From: Astropecten irregularis
Lineage: Eukaryota > Echinodermata > Asteroidea > Paxillosida > Astropectinidae
DNA: 64,000 nt
Assembly: GCA_963971285.1 (NCBI GenBank)
Contig: OZ020248.1
Span: 19,551,873 to 19,615,872 of the forward strand
Direction of reading: 5' to 3'
The position numbers and the translations under genes are program-made. Shown piece by piece: positions 1 to 12,453 of the stretch (positions are counted from its first letter, which is position 1; every line of letters begins with the position of its first letter). The notes beneath the pieces are model-generated. The model was not told the origin of the DNA. It searched no databases and worked only from the letters and a program-made list of their open reading frames with translations.

Positions 1-1040
1 TTGATTAAAAGTAATTTACATGCCCCTGTTGTTTACTGCAAAGAAGAGAGGAAAACCTGAAGAATCGCAAATTCAGACAGCATAAAGTAATTTATTATTT
101 CACATGAACAGATTTACACACAATATGGAAATAACAGTCAAATTTGTTTAAGCCACTGTAATAAATATACATGTAACTGCAGAGATATACATTTCACACA
201 GGCAATTTAATACTGAAAATGTACAAAGATCTCAAACATTGAAATATAAGTCTTTCAAAAACTCAGCAGTTAAACTCTTAATCTCAAACACACTATAACA
301 ATTTATCATGTTTTAAGCACATGAATATTTTAGAGATCACCTGATACAATCCACTACCCTGTACTTGTCAATTAAATGAACAAATTTAGAAATATCAGGA
401 ATGTTGCTTATCTAAACTTTATTTACAGTTTAAAACAATGGGAGACTTTGGAGAACCGGCCTGAAAGCGCAAAACAACGCACGCATGCTCACAATTGCAC
501 TAGCAATTGGTTTGCGCGTGCGCTGTTGACTCCAGACTAGTTCTCAAAGGTCTCCCATTAGGGAAATGTCGGCCTGCCTTCAGAGGTAATTAAGCACCAG
601 TTTAAACAAAATTATAATTTATGTGTAAACTTACATTTCATGCGACTGTTTCAACTACTTGCACTCATGCAAGATTTCACAAAGGTATTTGAAAACAAAA
701 TTTGTTCAATTGTTATTTCATTAGTTATTTAAGCATGTTGGTTTTGAATTTAAATAATACTCTTCAAATTCTATTTTTTTTACTGTCGGCATTTTACAAA
801 CAAACATTTTAAAATACAATTCATTCAATTGTTTTGTACATACATGTACATTGTCATCATTTTTTACATCAACAGCTCACACAAAAATTGTATGTGGTTT
901 AAAATTGCATCAGAAAAATCGAATGTGGTTCATAATTGCGTCATAAAATCTTGTGGTTTAAAATTCCAGGTACATGTACATGTAGCAAAAGGAAATGTTT
1001 TTCTACACAAATTTGTCAACAAGTGCTATTGTCTCAGGTT
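1..1040. other. Non-coding flank
   Basis: AT-rich sequence with no coding region I can support. It holds one short palindromic element (described separately) and scattered ACATGTACATGT words. It lies downstream of the minus-strand transposase gene and may include its 3' untranslated region. No clear poly(A) signal was picked out. Confidence 0.6.
438..558. mobile_element. MITE, GGGAGAC family, copy 1
   Basis: A 121-bp foldback element. The left end reads ATGGGAGACTTTGGAGAACC and the right end is its imperfect reverse complement. The inner part is CpG-rich (cgcacgcatgctcacaattg). The same family recurs at 44751-44884 and, truncated, near 42211. The right flank is TA and the left flank is CA, so a TA target duplication is only partly preserved here. 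It is non-autonomous with no coding capacity. Confidence 0.75.
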
Positions 1041-4000
1041 TCACTTAAAGACTGCATGCCCATGTAGATTGGGACTCCTTACAACATAAGCAGAGTTGAA
1101 GACTCCAGGAGAGCTGGGTTTTATTAGAAATAATTTCTCTTGTATATCTTGGACATGAATCACTTGGAAGTCTTCAGTTTCACGGACATACTGTAGATGT
1201 TTTCCACCTTCCATTTCAGGTGTTGGTGGGTCACATTTATTGAGAATATTCACAAAAGCATACACGTTGTTAGTATCAAGGTCCAATACAAAATACACTA
1301 TACTGGCAACCCCACCGTTTCTTGTCAGGACAACATAACATATTTTCTTCTTCATTCTTAAATACATTTGTGAGTACAACTGCATTCTGCCTACTTGTAC
1401 CCTCAATACCTTCTGTAACCGATTAACATCTCGCACAAACCAAAGCTTTTGCAATATTAGCTGAGTGTCATTGACAGGCAAACTCTGAATGGAACCTGCA
1501 ATCATGCAACCATCCGCCTTTTTCATTTTGGTCCATTGCCTACCATGTGTAGTGGTCATTGATGCTCGTAATACACTTAAAGCATTTCGGTACCGAAGAA
1601 CCTGTTTAGCGACATTGCCAGTGCCATGGACAGCATGTAGGATGAAGCTATTTGAGTCTTCAAAAGGAAAACAACTCCACGCCCAAAGTGGTCCAAAACG
1701 CTGCACACACTGACACAGATGGGCACCAATGTTGTGAACATTCAAACCACATGATCCTTCCCCATACAGAGAAGCGAACTGACAATAAAATGTATCAAGA
1801 AGAACATTTGCTCTTTCCAAATCAGTAACAGAGATTGCATCCCCTAGCAAAATATGAATGCCCTCAGCAAGTAATGCCACATGTTGAAGATACCTTTCAG
1901 GCAGAATGTCACTCATGCATGCTATGCAATAGTATAGAAGCCATGCTTGATATTCAGTTGCTTTTAAGCCCTGGAAGTGTTTTTCCAAGTCTCTTGGAAG
2001 TCGTTCCAAGAGGTCTGATGGCTTAATAGACATCAAACGCTTAGAGATAGTCTGAAGTTTGTTCCCAACAAAGTACGCTTTACCACTCTGTGTGGAGGAA
2101 AACCATTTATGCATCAATACTTTGGTTACACCAAGCAAGACACCGTGCATGTAATCTGGTAATATTCCCTGGGACAAGTCAAGTGGTGTGAGCTCAACCA
2201 AACCTGATTTTCCACGAAACCCTTTCCTCCTATTCTGCATGGTTGAATTATCCATGTTTGCTTTGATATTTTCTGGATCTCTAACTGGGTAAGCACATCT
2301 CAAAGACCGATATGGATAACAACGAGAATGGCCTCTCCCTTGCTGTACTGTCTTGCCTGGCTCCTCACAGAGAATACATGCCTCAGCACCATTATACTGT
2401 GTCATATTGAGCACTGCTGCTTTTGCTGGAAGATCAAGGGTACCACATATGACAGCAAGCTTTACAATTCCTGGATCTGGGTAATCTACTTGTACACCCT
2501 CATGGTAAAGGCGGTTCATCTCATCACTGAACGCCTTCATGTACTGATAAAAGGGTGGCTTGCCTTTTCCTTGCCACATTCCTACTAACAAAATGTTTTC
2601 TCTGGCAAATCTCCTTGCTGGTGGCAATTCATTTATAGCTAGAAATATGGGCCACAATTCAATCTTTGATGATGAATACAAGCAAAGTCCATCTGTATTA
2701 AATATTGCAGATATGTTGTTCTCCCCTGCAAGAAATGAATCTTCTGCACATAGACTTTGATAGAAGCTTGCACTTGTTATATCTGAAATTGGGCCATCTG
2801 GTGAAGATGAGGCTCGGCGCTTGGTGTTGCAAATTTGCTCCCAGTTATCTGAAATCAAAATAAAATTTCTTATTAAAATTTGCATTACAATTGAAATCGA
2901 CACTCTCTTCTCTTCATGGAAAAAAATACAAGTAATAAACTGCTGCAAACTGCTCATCAACCAAAATATTGACCTTTAATTTATAAAATCCTTGGAGTTA
3001 GGAGAGCCCGACACTTTTTAAGTGTCGATAAAAACCCTGCTAAGATCGAAACATGTCACGCCCTCCTGACTCCAATCATCTTCATGAAAACAGTAAAACA
3101 GGTTTTGCCAACAGGTTTAATGCAAGTACATTTACATGAAGGCATTAAAAGCTTGATCAATTTTGAAAAAAAAAGAAGAAAAAAAAAGAAAGAAATCTGA
3201 ATAAACCATAGGTTTTGGACACTTAAGTCTCTTTGTGAAAATGGTGATATACATGTACATGTATACATGTAATTGGTCAAATAATACAAAGCTTGAGGTG
3301 ACTGCTGTGAATTTTTTTTTACAAAAATTAGATTAACAATTTTTTTTTACTTAAACACCAAACGTCTTGATGTTTTGGACTGAAAAAAAAAATTCCAAAA
3401 TCCAAACTCCAAACAGTGTTTAAAACCATCAAACATATACGTATCCCTTCATAAATGCTGACAGCATTTAAGAAAAGACAAATCTGATACTTTATGGCCA
3501 TAAACCTGAATACAAACATGACAAATGTTCAGTGGCCATAACGATTGTTTCTGTTACCTGATGTTTTGATGAGTTGCTGAAGTTGTCTGTCAATATCAGC
3601 CAAAACAAAAGAGTGTCTTGGAATCTTGGATGATGTCTGGCTTGATTCTGGTCCCATAAATCTTAACCCATCACAGCCAGAGGTTGCACATCTAAACACA
3701 TTGTCGTCTTCAGGGAATAAGGCATTACAATGGTGACAGTAATGGTACTCTTTGAATGAGGTATCCCCACAAACTTTCCACAGAGATTCATAAGACATAT
3801 TTGACAGTGTGTCAGAGTCAGGAAACAACTTTTTCATCATAACAAGAATGTCTTTTGATGCTGCTGCAGAAAGATTATGTCTCATGAACACTGAGAGTAT
3901 TGCAAGCGCATTTTGTTCTTGATGGGAAAGTTGAGCAGTAAACAACTGTTCGTCATCAGAATCATTTACAGTAGATGACTCATAAGATTCAACACTAGAT

Positions 4001-6284
4001 GTACTACAACTGTCTGTGGAATCAGAACTGCAGCTGTCCAGTGAAAAAGCGTCATCATCACTCAGTTCTTCAGTATTGCTGACACGCTTTGAAGCAAAAT
4101 TTGAAGACCCATCACTGCTCATGTCTTCACTTGGGAAGAGGTCATTCTCTGTTGCTAATTCATTCTCTTCAAACAAGCCATCAGGAGTGGGATGAGGAAC
4201 TGGAGAATCCCAACTTTCGATTTCTGCAAGCATTTGGAAAGAAATGCAAAAACATTTTCAAGTTACAAAAAAATGTCTACCGGTACTTTTCTCAATTAAA
4301 ACCAGTCCTACTGTTGAAGCAAATAAAGGGAGCAGGGCAAAACTCTTCAAGCCACTTTTCTGTAAAAATCAGGGGCTAGGCCACAAGTTGCAAGTCCTGG
4401 AGAGTGCTATTGTTCAGCCTATTTCCCTAATAATTGCGGCCAAGATAATCTAAAAGAGGGGCCTTTTTTACATTTGTTTTTTTTGCGTCCCATTTTTTTT
4501 TGCCGACGAGCAGTTTCCAGCAGTTTATTACTTGTATCAATTTCTATTGTATTACATGTATAAATGCGACGCCAACCCCCCCCCCNNNNNNNNNNNNNNN
4601 NNNNNNNNNNNNNNNNNNNNNNNNNNNNNNNNNNNNNNNNNNNNNNNNNNNNNNNNNNNNNNNNNNNNNNNNNNNNNNNNNNNNNNNNNNNNNNNNNNNN
4701 NNNNNNNNNNNNNNNNNNNNNNNNNNNNNNNNNNNNNNNNNNNNNNNNNNNNNNNNNNNNNNNNNNNNNNNNNNNNNNNNNNNNNAAAGAGTGTATCCAG
4801 TGGAATACTTGTCAAAAATGAACTTCAATGTATTTTGAGTCCATATCCTACCAGAAATACAAAACTCAAATACCATTCCGACCTTTCGAGTTGGGCTTTA
4901 AGTGAAGATTTGAGGTTACTGACATAAACTTCCAACTTTAGTTGTGTGATGCAGTACAGCAATCCACATGGCATCGACAGACATAATGTACAGACTTCAA
5001 GTTCCCTTAAAACATGTAAAACTACAATATGCATAGTATGATTTAGCCTATTGTGTTGGACATGAAAATTGCCAGGGAAGCTAGATAAATTCTCTGATAA
5101 AATTCAAATATAAAAAAATTCCAAATGCTTCAGTCTCACAATCATCATGAATAAATTAACAATCATTCAGAAAACTAGCCACAGCAGAAATAAATAAGTG
5201 GGCTTCCAGAACAATTACCCACAAATAATTTCACCATTCCTCAAAAGAAAAAAAAAATTGTTGCCAAAAATGTCACAATTGCCATAATTATCGGAAAACA
5301 AATACCCAATAACTTCCAGAATCTGTAGTGATATTATATGTACATGTACTTCCTGTCAGTTAAAATTACCTCCTTTAAATTCTGATAATTCAATTTCGAC
5401 AGCGACAGAGTTTCTTGAGGTGGTTGATAAGGGTGACAGCTGAAGAGGTGCAGGTGAGTCGCCTTCTGTCTGCATCTCTGTAAACTCTGAAGATGTTGAC
5501 TCTTCACATGGACTGGCGATTGAGTATTTCTTCCATCTGTGCAAAGTTGATCTTGGGACATGTACATTTTGGTCGTCGGTTTGCAAATACCTTTTTGTTA
5601 CACGTTTCACTGGACCTGAAAAAGGAGGAATTTATTTCAGATATTGACACTATAATTTTTTTCTAGAAACAGACGTCAATAATTTGGCTGGAAAGTCACA
5701 ATTGTTCTTTCTGTATTTTAATTACAGTCATGACGTCAGTGGGGATAGTTTGACCATAGCCCTACATCCCAAATTCAAGACAAGAGACGGAGTACTAAGT
5801 ACTAGCCTAATTACCCCAGTACCATACATGTAGGTTTAGACTCGAGCCACACTCGGGGCAGTTCAATCGAATTACATGTAGGCCCTTAATTAAATAATAG
5901 TAATACAGAGTTGCCAGTGGCTTCGAAGTTCAAGTTAAATTTAGCATGTTATTGTAATGTGCGGGGTGAAAGTTACCACAAATACCAGAACCAGTTTTGA
6001 TAAAAATGATAGATTAATATTTTTATATTAATCTAAATTGCGTAAATACGAAGGGGTCCTGAAATACACAATCCCAAGCGGGCATACTTACTCATGTGAT
6101 GAGCCGAATGAAGGTGAACCATGACATTTCTTTTTGATGACAGCAACCGGTTACAGCGAAGGCATTTATATTTTTTACGACTGACATCGCCAACAGAAAT
6201 GGCAACAAAGCAGCTTTCTTTACTAGGCCTAACATGACTAACGTTAGGCCTACAGAAAGGACTAGAACTCTGACTTTTGACCAT
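1041..6284 (-). CDS. tnp2-like transposase gene, four exons, intact frame
   Basis: Probable transposase of the tnp2/DUF4218 type, the family found in CACTA/EnSpm elements, which cuts and rejoins element ends. My splice model is 6284-6092, 5615-5370, 4223-3558 and 2848-1041. Every junction has GT-AG and phases agree, giving 970 codons without a stop. Residues 41-62 form a C2H2 finger (C-X2-C-X12-H-X4-H). About 160-240 is acidic and Ser-rich. Cysteines at 309, 312, 325 and 330 look like a zinc ribbon. The transposase core has NTDG near 419, a CILCEEPG segment near 526-533 and LPDYMHGVLLGV at 598-609. The start at 6284 is chosen because the finger follows it; the frame is open further upstream to 6494. 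A 200-N gap sits in intron 2. It faces a BEN-domain gene across 887 bp. Two decayed relatives lie at 37.8-40.7 and 44.2 kb. Active or domesticated status is unknown. Confidence 0.8.
4586..4785. other. Assembly gap (200 N)
   Basis: A run of exactly 200 N directly after a C-homopolymer. It falls in intron 2 of the transposase gene (between 5370 and 4223), so it does not interrupt the coding model. The round length suggests a placeholder rather than a measured size. Confidence 0.99.
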
Positions 6285-7171
6285 TGTGTCCCGTCCTTTT
6301 CTCAAACCAGTACTACTAGTATAGTAGTAGGGCCTACCGGTACTTGTTAGTCTGATTAAGCTTGGAGGTAGAAAACATAGGCCTACACCGAAAGATTGAT
6401 TTTCCCCGCCGCGGGCTGCGGTCACTACGCGTAAACCATACACGTACCACAACTTGCCATCGCTAGTGCATTGAAAGCATTGAATGCAGTGCACGACAGA
6501 CGTGTCTTGTACCTAAACTAATACACAGAAAAAACACGCGTTGCCGTATGTCAATAAATGGTGCCAGACTTTACTTGGCTTTCACATGCAAACTAAATTG
6601 CGATTGGTTAAAAGCGATAAAATATCCAAGTAGCAGCCAATGAGCGACGCTCTCTTTTATCCGGCGCTTCGCTTAATTTCGTTTTAAGTACGTGACATTT
6701 TACGTTGTTGTTGTTGTTTTTTTTATTTATAGGGATTGTAAATTTTAGTGTCGTTACCTGATATTTTTAAAATCAAGGTTTTTTTATCACAACGTCAGTA
6801 TGTACAAGACTACAAGTATCACCGCAAGGAGTACGTGTTTCTACCGTGATCACGTGATCAACGAAATGCCGCCTCCGAATCACATGGCTGCGGCTTTGAA
6901 TGACAGCTTTCTGTGGTGTACTGCTGCGCGCTTAATATTATTTTAGGTCGATCCATAGCCATAAGCCAAGTGATTTTGAATCGGCTTTACACGTAATGTC
7001 GTACGATTAAATACGCTGTCCTGATTGGTTTAAAGTCTGGCCTAAATGTTCCGCCGCCAACTTAACGATCTTTCCGCGGTTTTATTTTTTGTCGAGTCGC
7101 GCTGCATAAGCTGAAGTGACACTGACAGTTTTTACTCTTACAATCACTAATTAATAACAGCAAGAATAAGG
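6285..7171. promoter_or_regulatory. Shared divergent promoter region
   Basis: This 887-bp space separates the start codons of the minus-strand transposase and the plus-strand BEN gene, so both promoters must lie in or near it. I see CCAAT boxes in both orientations (ATTGG at 6603 and 7024, CCAAT at 6637). A perfect 14-bp palindrome, TGATCACGTGATCA at 6847-6860, contains a CACGTG E-box. The part near 6400-6490 is CpG-rich. No convincing TATA box was chosen. Regulatory function is inferred from position only. Confidence 0.5.
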
Positions 7172-10100
7172 ATGTACGTCCTTATTGAATGGGAAGGCGA
7201 AGGCCTTGTTAACGTGTATCACATGTCGAAAATTCTGAAGCCCCGTAAAGAGTACAAAGCGTACCATGTCGGGGAGAAGATTTCTGCTAAATTTGCCGGA
7301 AAGATGTATGATGCGTCAATCCTTCAAATCTCTGGTAAGTCACTAAGTGGACCGATAACGTTAACATGGATTTAGCCTAACGTAAGGCCTATGAATATCA
7401 TAATCAGGCATGCAACCTTTCCTCGGATCAGCTGATTTACTCACTTTTTTCGCTTCACTCATTCTTATGCCATTGAAAAGTGAAAAACACTGTAACTTAG
7501 GCCTACAAATGCGTGGTAAAGATTGGAATTTCCTCTTATTTAAAAGTCCAAGTTTCATGCCTGGAATATGAATGATCCCAGCCACAATCATGACATTAAT
7601 TTATTTTAACTAGCCTAGGCCCCTAACTTAACGTTAGTAACTTTCCTACAAAAGGCCAAGGTTGCTTCAAAATAATATTAACAGTGACCATGGTGACAGT
7701 GCAATGTAATATTAATAAATGACATGTAGCCTAGGCCCTACGTAGTACGTAGGCCTATCCTAGTTCCTACTAGGTTACTAGGCCTATTTACTAACGTTTG
7801 GCCTAGCATGGTTGAGGCCTAACGTTAGGCCTAAGTCTAAGTAGGCCTTAGCCTAGGCCCTAAGAGGCCTAACGTTTAACTTTAAGACTAACGTAACAGT
7901 TAGGTCTAAGCAAGAAAAAAAATAGATGTTTGAGGTCCTGTCTTGTTATCATGGCTGAGCTGACTGTGATTCTTGAATATTTAAATTTTCAGAAAACCGC
8001 AAAGAACTGGAAGAATGCGCAAAGGGTCGAAAATCCTCTGGACATGCCGGAAAGACAGCAGTGCCAAAAGCTGCAGCTGACTGTAGGCCTAGGCCTACAC
8101 AAGGTAACGTTAGGCCTAGCCTAAAAATGTTCACCTTAAAGCTAAAAAAATATTATTTCTTTCCCTGTCGTTTGTTAATGCTAGGGCCTATTTTATTTGG
8201 TAGGAATTGTTGCTGACACATTTCACTTGTGACATTGAGGGTGGGTTTCATTTTAAAACAACATAGGTCGGCCCTAAGGCCTAGCCTAGGCCCTAATAAT
8301 AGAAGCATTTCACATAAGTTAGGCTAGGTAAAATTCAGTAAAATTAATTATTATTAGAGTAAACAATTCAGCATGTTTCTTTTGGATCCTTTGGGATGCA
8401 TTTGATTTTTGTTAATCTCCATTTAAGTAGGCCTAACGTTACTGCCTAAAGTGCAACTGTCATTACAGTAAATATCAAGTTCAAGCAAGGTAGGTGTTGT
8501 TTTTCAAATTGCCAAAAACACAGGTTTAGTGAGTGAGAAATGTACTCACTTGGGTACAGGAGTCGATCATCTCAAAGGCAAAAAAAGCTATCGTTATCCT
8601 CAAGTCAGGCAATACCGCAAGGTGTTATTGTTAATTTTGTTTCAGAAAATTTGTAAGGTTTTAAAAAACTTTAAAATGAATAGTCTGTATGATCATTTTT
8701 GTTATTTATTTTTGAAGCTGACAAAGCAATGGAGCAACAAACTGACACAGACGAAATAGCAGAGCTTCAGAGACAGCGTCTAGACAAATTCCATCGGAAT
8801 ATAACCTCATCACCAATCGGAAATGAGAGTAAGTATAAAATAAAAAATACATGGCAAGGTGTTAATTTTGTTTCTGAAAATGTATAAGTAAGGATTTAGA
8901 AAACATCAAAATTAATATTCTATGTGATTTTTTGTTATTAATTTTTGAAGCTGACAAAGCAAAGGAGCAACAAAGTGACGCAGACGAAATAGTAGAGCTT
9001 CAGAGACAGCGTCTAGACCAATTCCATCGGAAAATATCACCACCAATCAGATCACCACCAATCAGATCACCACCAATCAGATCACCACCAATCAGAAATC
9101 ATAGTAGGTAGAAACTAGAAAATACTTCATCATCTTTGTAGAATCTCATAGTGCCTTTTTAAAAAATTAAAGTAGTATTTTCATAGTGACTTTTTTTAAA
9201 GCAGTATTTTCATAGTGGCTTTTTTAAAGCAGTATGGCATTGCCATTGTTTTCGACACTTGAATCTCATTTCACAAAAACATGTAATTCAAGCATAACAT
9301 GTTGCATATTTCAGTGAAAAAAACCAAGGTAAATAAGCAAGGTAGGTGTTGTTTGTCAAGTTGCCAAAACACAGGTTTAGTGAGTTTAGAAATGTACTCA
9401 ACTTGGGTTTGGAGTCGAAATCTCAAGGGCAAAAAAGTTATTGTTATCCTGAAGTCAGGCAATACCCCAAGGTATGTTAATTTTGTTTCGGAAAATTTGT
9501 AAGGTTTTAGAAAACATAAAAATTAATATTCTATATGATTTTTTGTTATTTATTTTTGAAGCTGACAAAGCAATGGAGCAACAAACTGACACAGACGAAA
9601 TAGTAGAGCTTCAGAGACAGCGTCTAGACAAATTCAATCGGAATATAACCTCATCACCAATTGGAAATCAGAGTAAGTAGAAAATAAAAATACATGGCAA
9701 GGTGTTAATTTTGTTTCTGAAAATTTATAAGTAAGGATGTAGAAAACATCGAAATTAATATTCTATATGATTTTGTGTTGTTCATTTTTGAAGCTGACAA
9801 AGCAATGGAGCAACAAACTGACGCAGATGAAATAGTAGAGCTTCAGAGACAGCGTCTAGACCAATTCCATCGGAAAATATCACCACCAATCAGAAATCAT
9901 AGTAGGTAGAAACTAAAAAATACTTCATCATCTTTGTAGAATTTCATAGTGCCTTTTTTAAAAATTAAAGCAGTGTTTTCATAGTGACTTTTTTTAAAGC
10001 AGTATTTTCATAGTGGCTTTTTTAAAGCAGCTGTATGGCATTGCCATTGTTTTTGACACTAATGAATCTCATTTCACAAAAACATGTAATCGAAGTATTA

Positions 10101-12453
10101 CATGTTGCCTATTTCAGAGAAAAAAAAATAAAATAAGGCAATTTTAAAAAGAGTTCATAATTCAAATTGAGAACATGGTATATTAGTGCACAGACATATG
10201 GGTGTTTATTGTTTAACTTGCTTTGGATCCCTGGACAGTATATTAACATTTTGTTAAAATGATGTCGAGTGCTTTGCTGTTTTTTGTCCTACATGTAGTA
10301 AAATCAATTTCCTTTGCACCGGCTCTGTCGTCCCCATTTCTTAAAATAAAAAATTGATTGCAGTAGTTTGTTTTCACCTTTAATACATACATCATTGTAA
10401 ACGTCTGTGTTTTTGTTTGTTTCTCAGGCACCTTTGAATCATTGCTTCCCCCAAAAAAGAGGACAATCGATCGAGTTTATGAAGGTAAGATTGTTCATAA
10501 ATTGTGTAATACATCTTTGGTGTATTTGCAACCAATAAGGGAAAATGAATGTTGCAGTTTGATTTACAATTTCATATCTATAATTTTGTTACCACTTTTT
10601 CATGTTGTTTCACTAACCCCAAACTCCCTTTACCTGTACATGGTAAGTAGCTGCATCTTCTTCAATTTCATTCAACACCAATTTCCTTTAGATAAAATTT
10701 GAATTCATTACCATGGCAAGCTATTATTTGGGCTCTGAACTCTGAAAGCCTCCTAGCCGACTCACCCCCGGCTGACTCACCCCCTGACCGACTCGTCCCT
10801 GGCCAACTCGCCCCCTAATTTATTCAGAGAACTGATGGGATGCAAAATGTAAAGAAAATTACACAAATGCATCATACTTAAATACCTAAATGCTTCTGAC
10901 CTTTTTGTAGGGCCTACTTATGTGTTAATGTCAAAAATTGTATAGTTAAGTAAAAAAAAAAAATGCACAAAGTCCACACACAAACTCCTGGCTCGATTGC
11001 AGTTCAAGCAAATTAATATGTCCTTCGCAGAAGCAAAAAATATAAAAACTAAAAAAACGCAACTTAAAAACAAGAAAAAAGAGTCAGCAACAACACTTAA
11101 AATAAACCATAGAACAAAACATACTGTCATTATGAAAAAAAAAGTCTACCAAAGATGTCAACAATAAGTCAATAATACTTAAAGTAAAAGCAAGATATTT
11201 TCAAACGAAACGATTACAAAATGAGTAAAGAAAAAACATCATGCAATAAAAAAAAATAGTTAAAATTATTTCAAAAAGTCACAAAAACTAAAAAAACATC
11301 GTCATAATGACAAAAACACAAAAGTCGGTCAGGGGGCGAGTTGGGGAGGAGGCGAGTTGGGGAGGAGGCGAGTTGGGGAGGGGGCGAGTCGGTAAGAGGC
11401 GAGTCGGCTAGGGGGTGAGTTGACCTATTACCCCATGTCAGCTTTAATAACCAATCATTGCATTTTAATAAGTTCTGTTTGCATGTATTTTTCAACAGAC
11501 ACTGAGATCACAAGAACATATCAAATGGACAAAGAAGAAAGGTAGGACCTTATAATTTGAGTCATTCTAGTAAGTGTGACTTTGTGTTATGCGTGTAGAT
11601 GCAGGTTTTTTTTTTAACTTTTGCAGTTTAAAGTGATGAGATAAAATGTACATGTAAGTAATGTGAATCTTACACTTCACAACATTGTTTTTCTTTCTGC
11701 ACGTTAAAAACTAGCAATGCCCTATAATTTGAAACAGTTCTGGCAGTTTCTTTGTACTGAGAAAATATTTGCCATATTTAGTAAATCAAAATGCACCTAA
11801 CTCCTCAAATTAAAGACTGAAGCCTTCTGAATGTAGTATTAGGATTTTATTTTAGGAATTAATTTTTGATGTCGAGCAATTTTAGCAATGTGTAAAATTT
11901 GTCAATAGGGCCTCATTAGGAATATCATATTCATTAGGAATATCTGTGTGACACAGTTTTGAGTTTTTATATTATTGATTCCTTGTGTACTAGTTTTGCC
12001 ACCAAAGAGGAGCTTAAAGAGTGCAGGGAAGAAATCAAGCGACTTAAGAAGAAACTTCTGACTCTAACGAAAAGAGTTGATGACATCGAATACAAGAAAG
12101 TGGAATCTCCAATAGATGAAGAGGACAGTCCTGAAGAAGTGGTACCGGGCAAAACCATGGCATTTCTGAAAAAAAAGGTTTCACACCTAGGAGCGAACAG
12201 CTTGTATGAATGTGTAAAAGTACTCGCTAAAGAGATCTTTACTCCCCAGGAGCTAATGCAAAGCTCCATATCTGGTAAACGGAGTGTCAAGTCAGACAAC
12301 AACAACATAAGACCTCCATTAGACCCGACAGCATTTGCAGCATTTGAAACAATAATGAGGGAGAAAGATCCCAACATATCTCACCGATGGGTTGTGGAGA
12401 AGTTACAGTCAGTTCAGAAGGTTTTGCGAAGAAAGAATCTGTGTAACTATTAA
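7172..12453 (+). CDS. BEN-domain protein gene, nine exons, intact frame
   Basis: Encodes a likely nuclear DNA- or chromatin-binding protein. Exons by splice model: 7172-7334, 7993-8103, 8718-8828, 8951-9103, 9562-9672, 9794-9901, 10428-10484, 11499-11541 and 11994-12453. All phases agree, giving 438 residues and a stop. Residues 1-54 resemble a small beta-rich module (VLIEWEGEG, then VGEKISAKFAGKMYDASIL). Exons 3-6 are two copies of a pair of phase 1-1 exons encoding ADKAMEQQTDTDEI-type helical segments. About 291-320 is a charged coiled coil. About 340-430 is the BEN domain, including LAKEIFTPQELMQSS and RPPLDPTAFAAF. BEN domains are known in chromatin factors and some DNA-virus proteins. 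It is head to head with the tnp2-like transposase, suggesting co-regulation or one mobile unit. Exon 1 start is the first ATG after the promoter region. Confidence 0.8.
7600..8320. repeat. AGGCCTA / AACGTTAGGCCTA-rich repeat
   Basis: Irregular clusters of short self-complementary words (TAGGCCTA, CCTAGGCC, AACGTTAGGCC) fill introns 1-2 of the BEN gene, sparing exon 2 except its end, which itself reads through AGGCCTAGGCCTAC. Similar words recur near 6230-6390 and 46700. This is low-complexity interspersed sequence, not a clean tandem array. Confidence 0.7.
8488..10125 (+). repeat. 0.85-kb tandem duplication carrying two exons
   Basis: The segment beginning at 8488 (ggtaggtgttgtttttcaaa) repeats from 9339, including flanking intron and both exons (8718-8828/8951-9103 versus 9562-9672/9794-9901). 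Each exon is a multiple of three (111, 153, 111, 108) and starts and ends in phase 1, so copies can be included or skipped without a frameshift. The first B exon contains four copies of a 15-bp unit (atcaccaccaatcag); the second has one, which accounts exactly for the 45-bp difference. Confidence 0.85.
10745..11432. mobile_element. Inverted-repeat element with CTCGCCCCC ends
   Basis: Lies in the intron between BEN exons 7 and 8. The left end has several units like CCGACTCACCCCC and CCAACTCGCCCCC (10755-10815). The right end has the reverse complement, GGGGGCGAGTTGGGG, repeated (11325-11425). The interior is AT-rich with no coding sequence. This looks like a foldback element with iterated subterminal motifs. 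I could not define a target-site duplication, so exact ends are approximate. Confidence 0.55.

Noticed and set aside
4500-4927. Open frames across the N run
   Set aside because: They consist mostly of undetermined bases and carry no information.
9061-9103. Independent minisatellite gene feature
   Set aside because: The four 15-bp units are simply an expanded part of BEN exon 4 and keep its frame.
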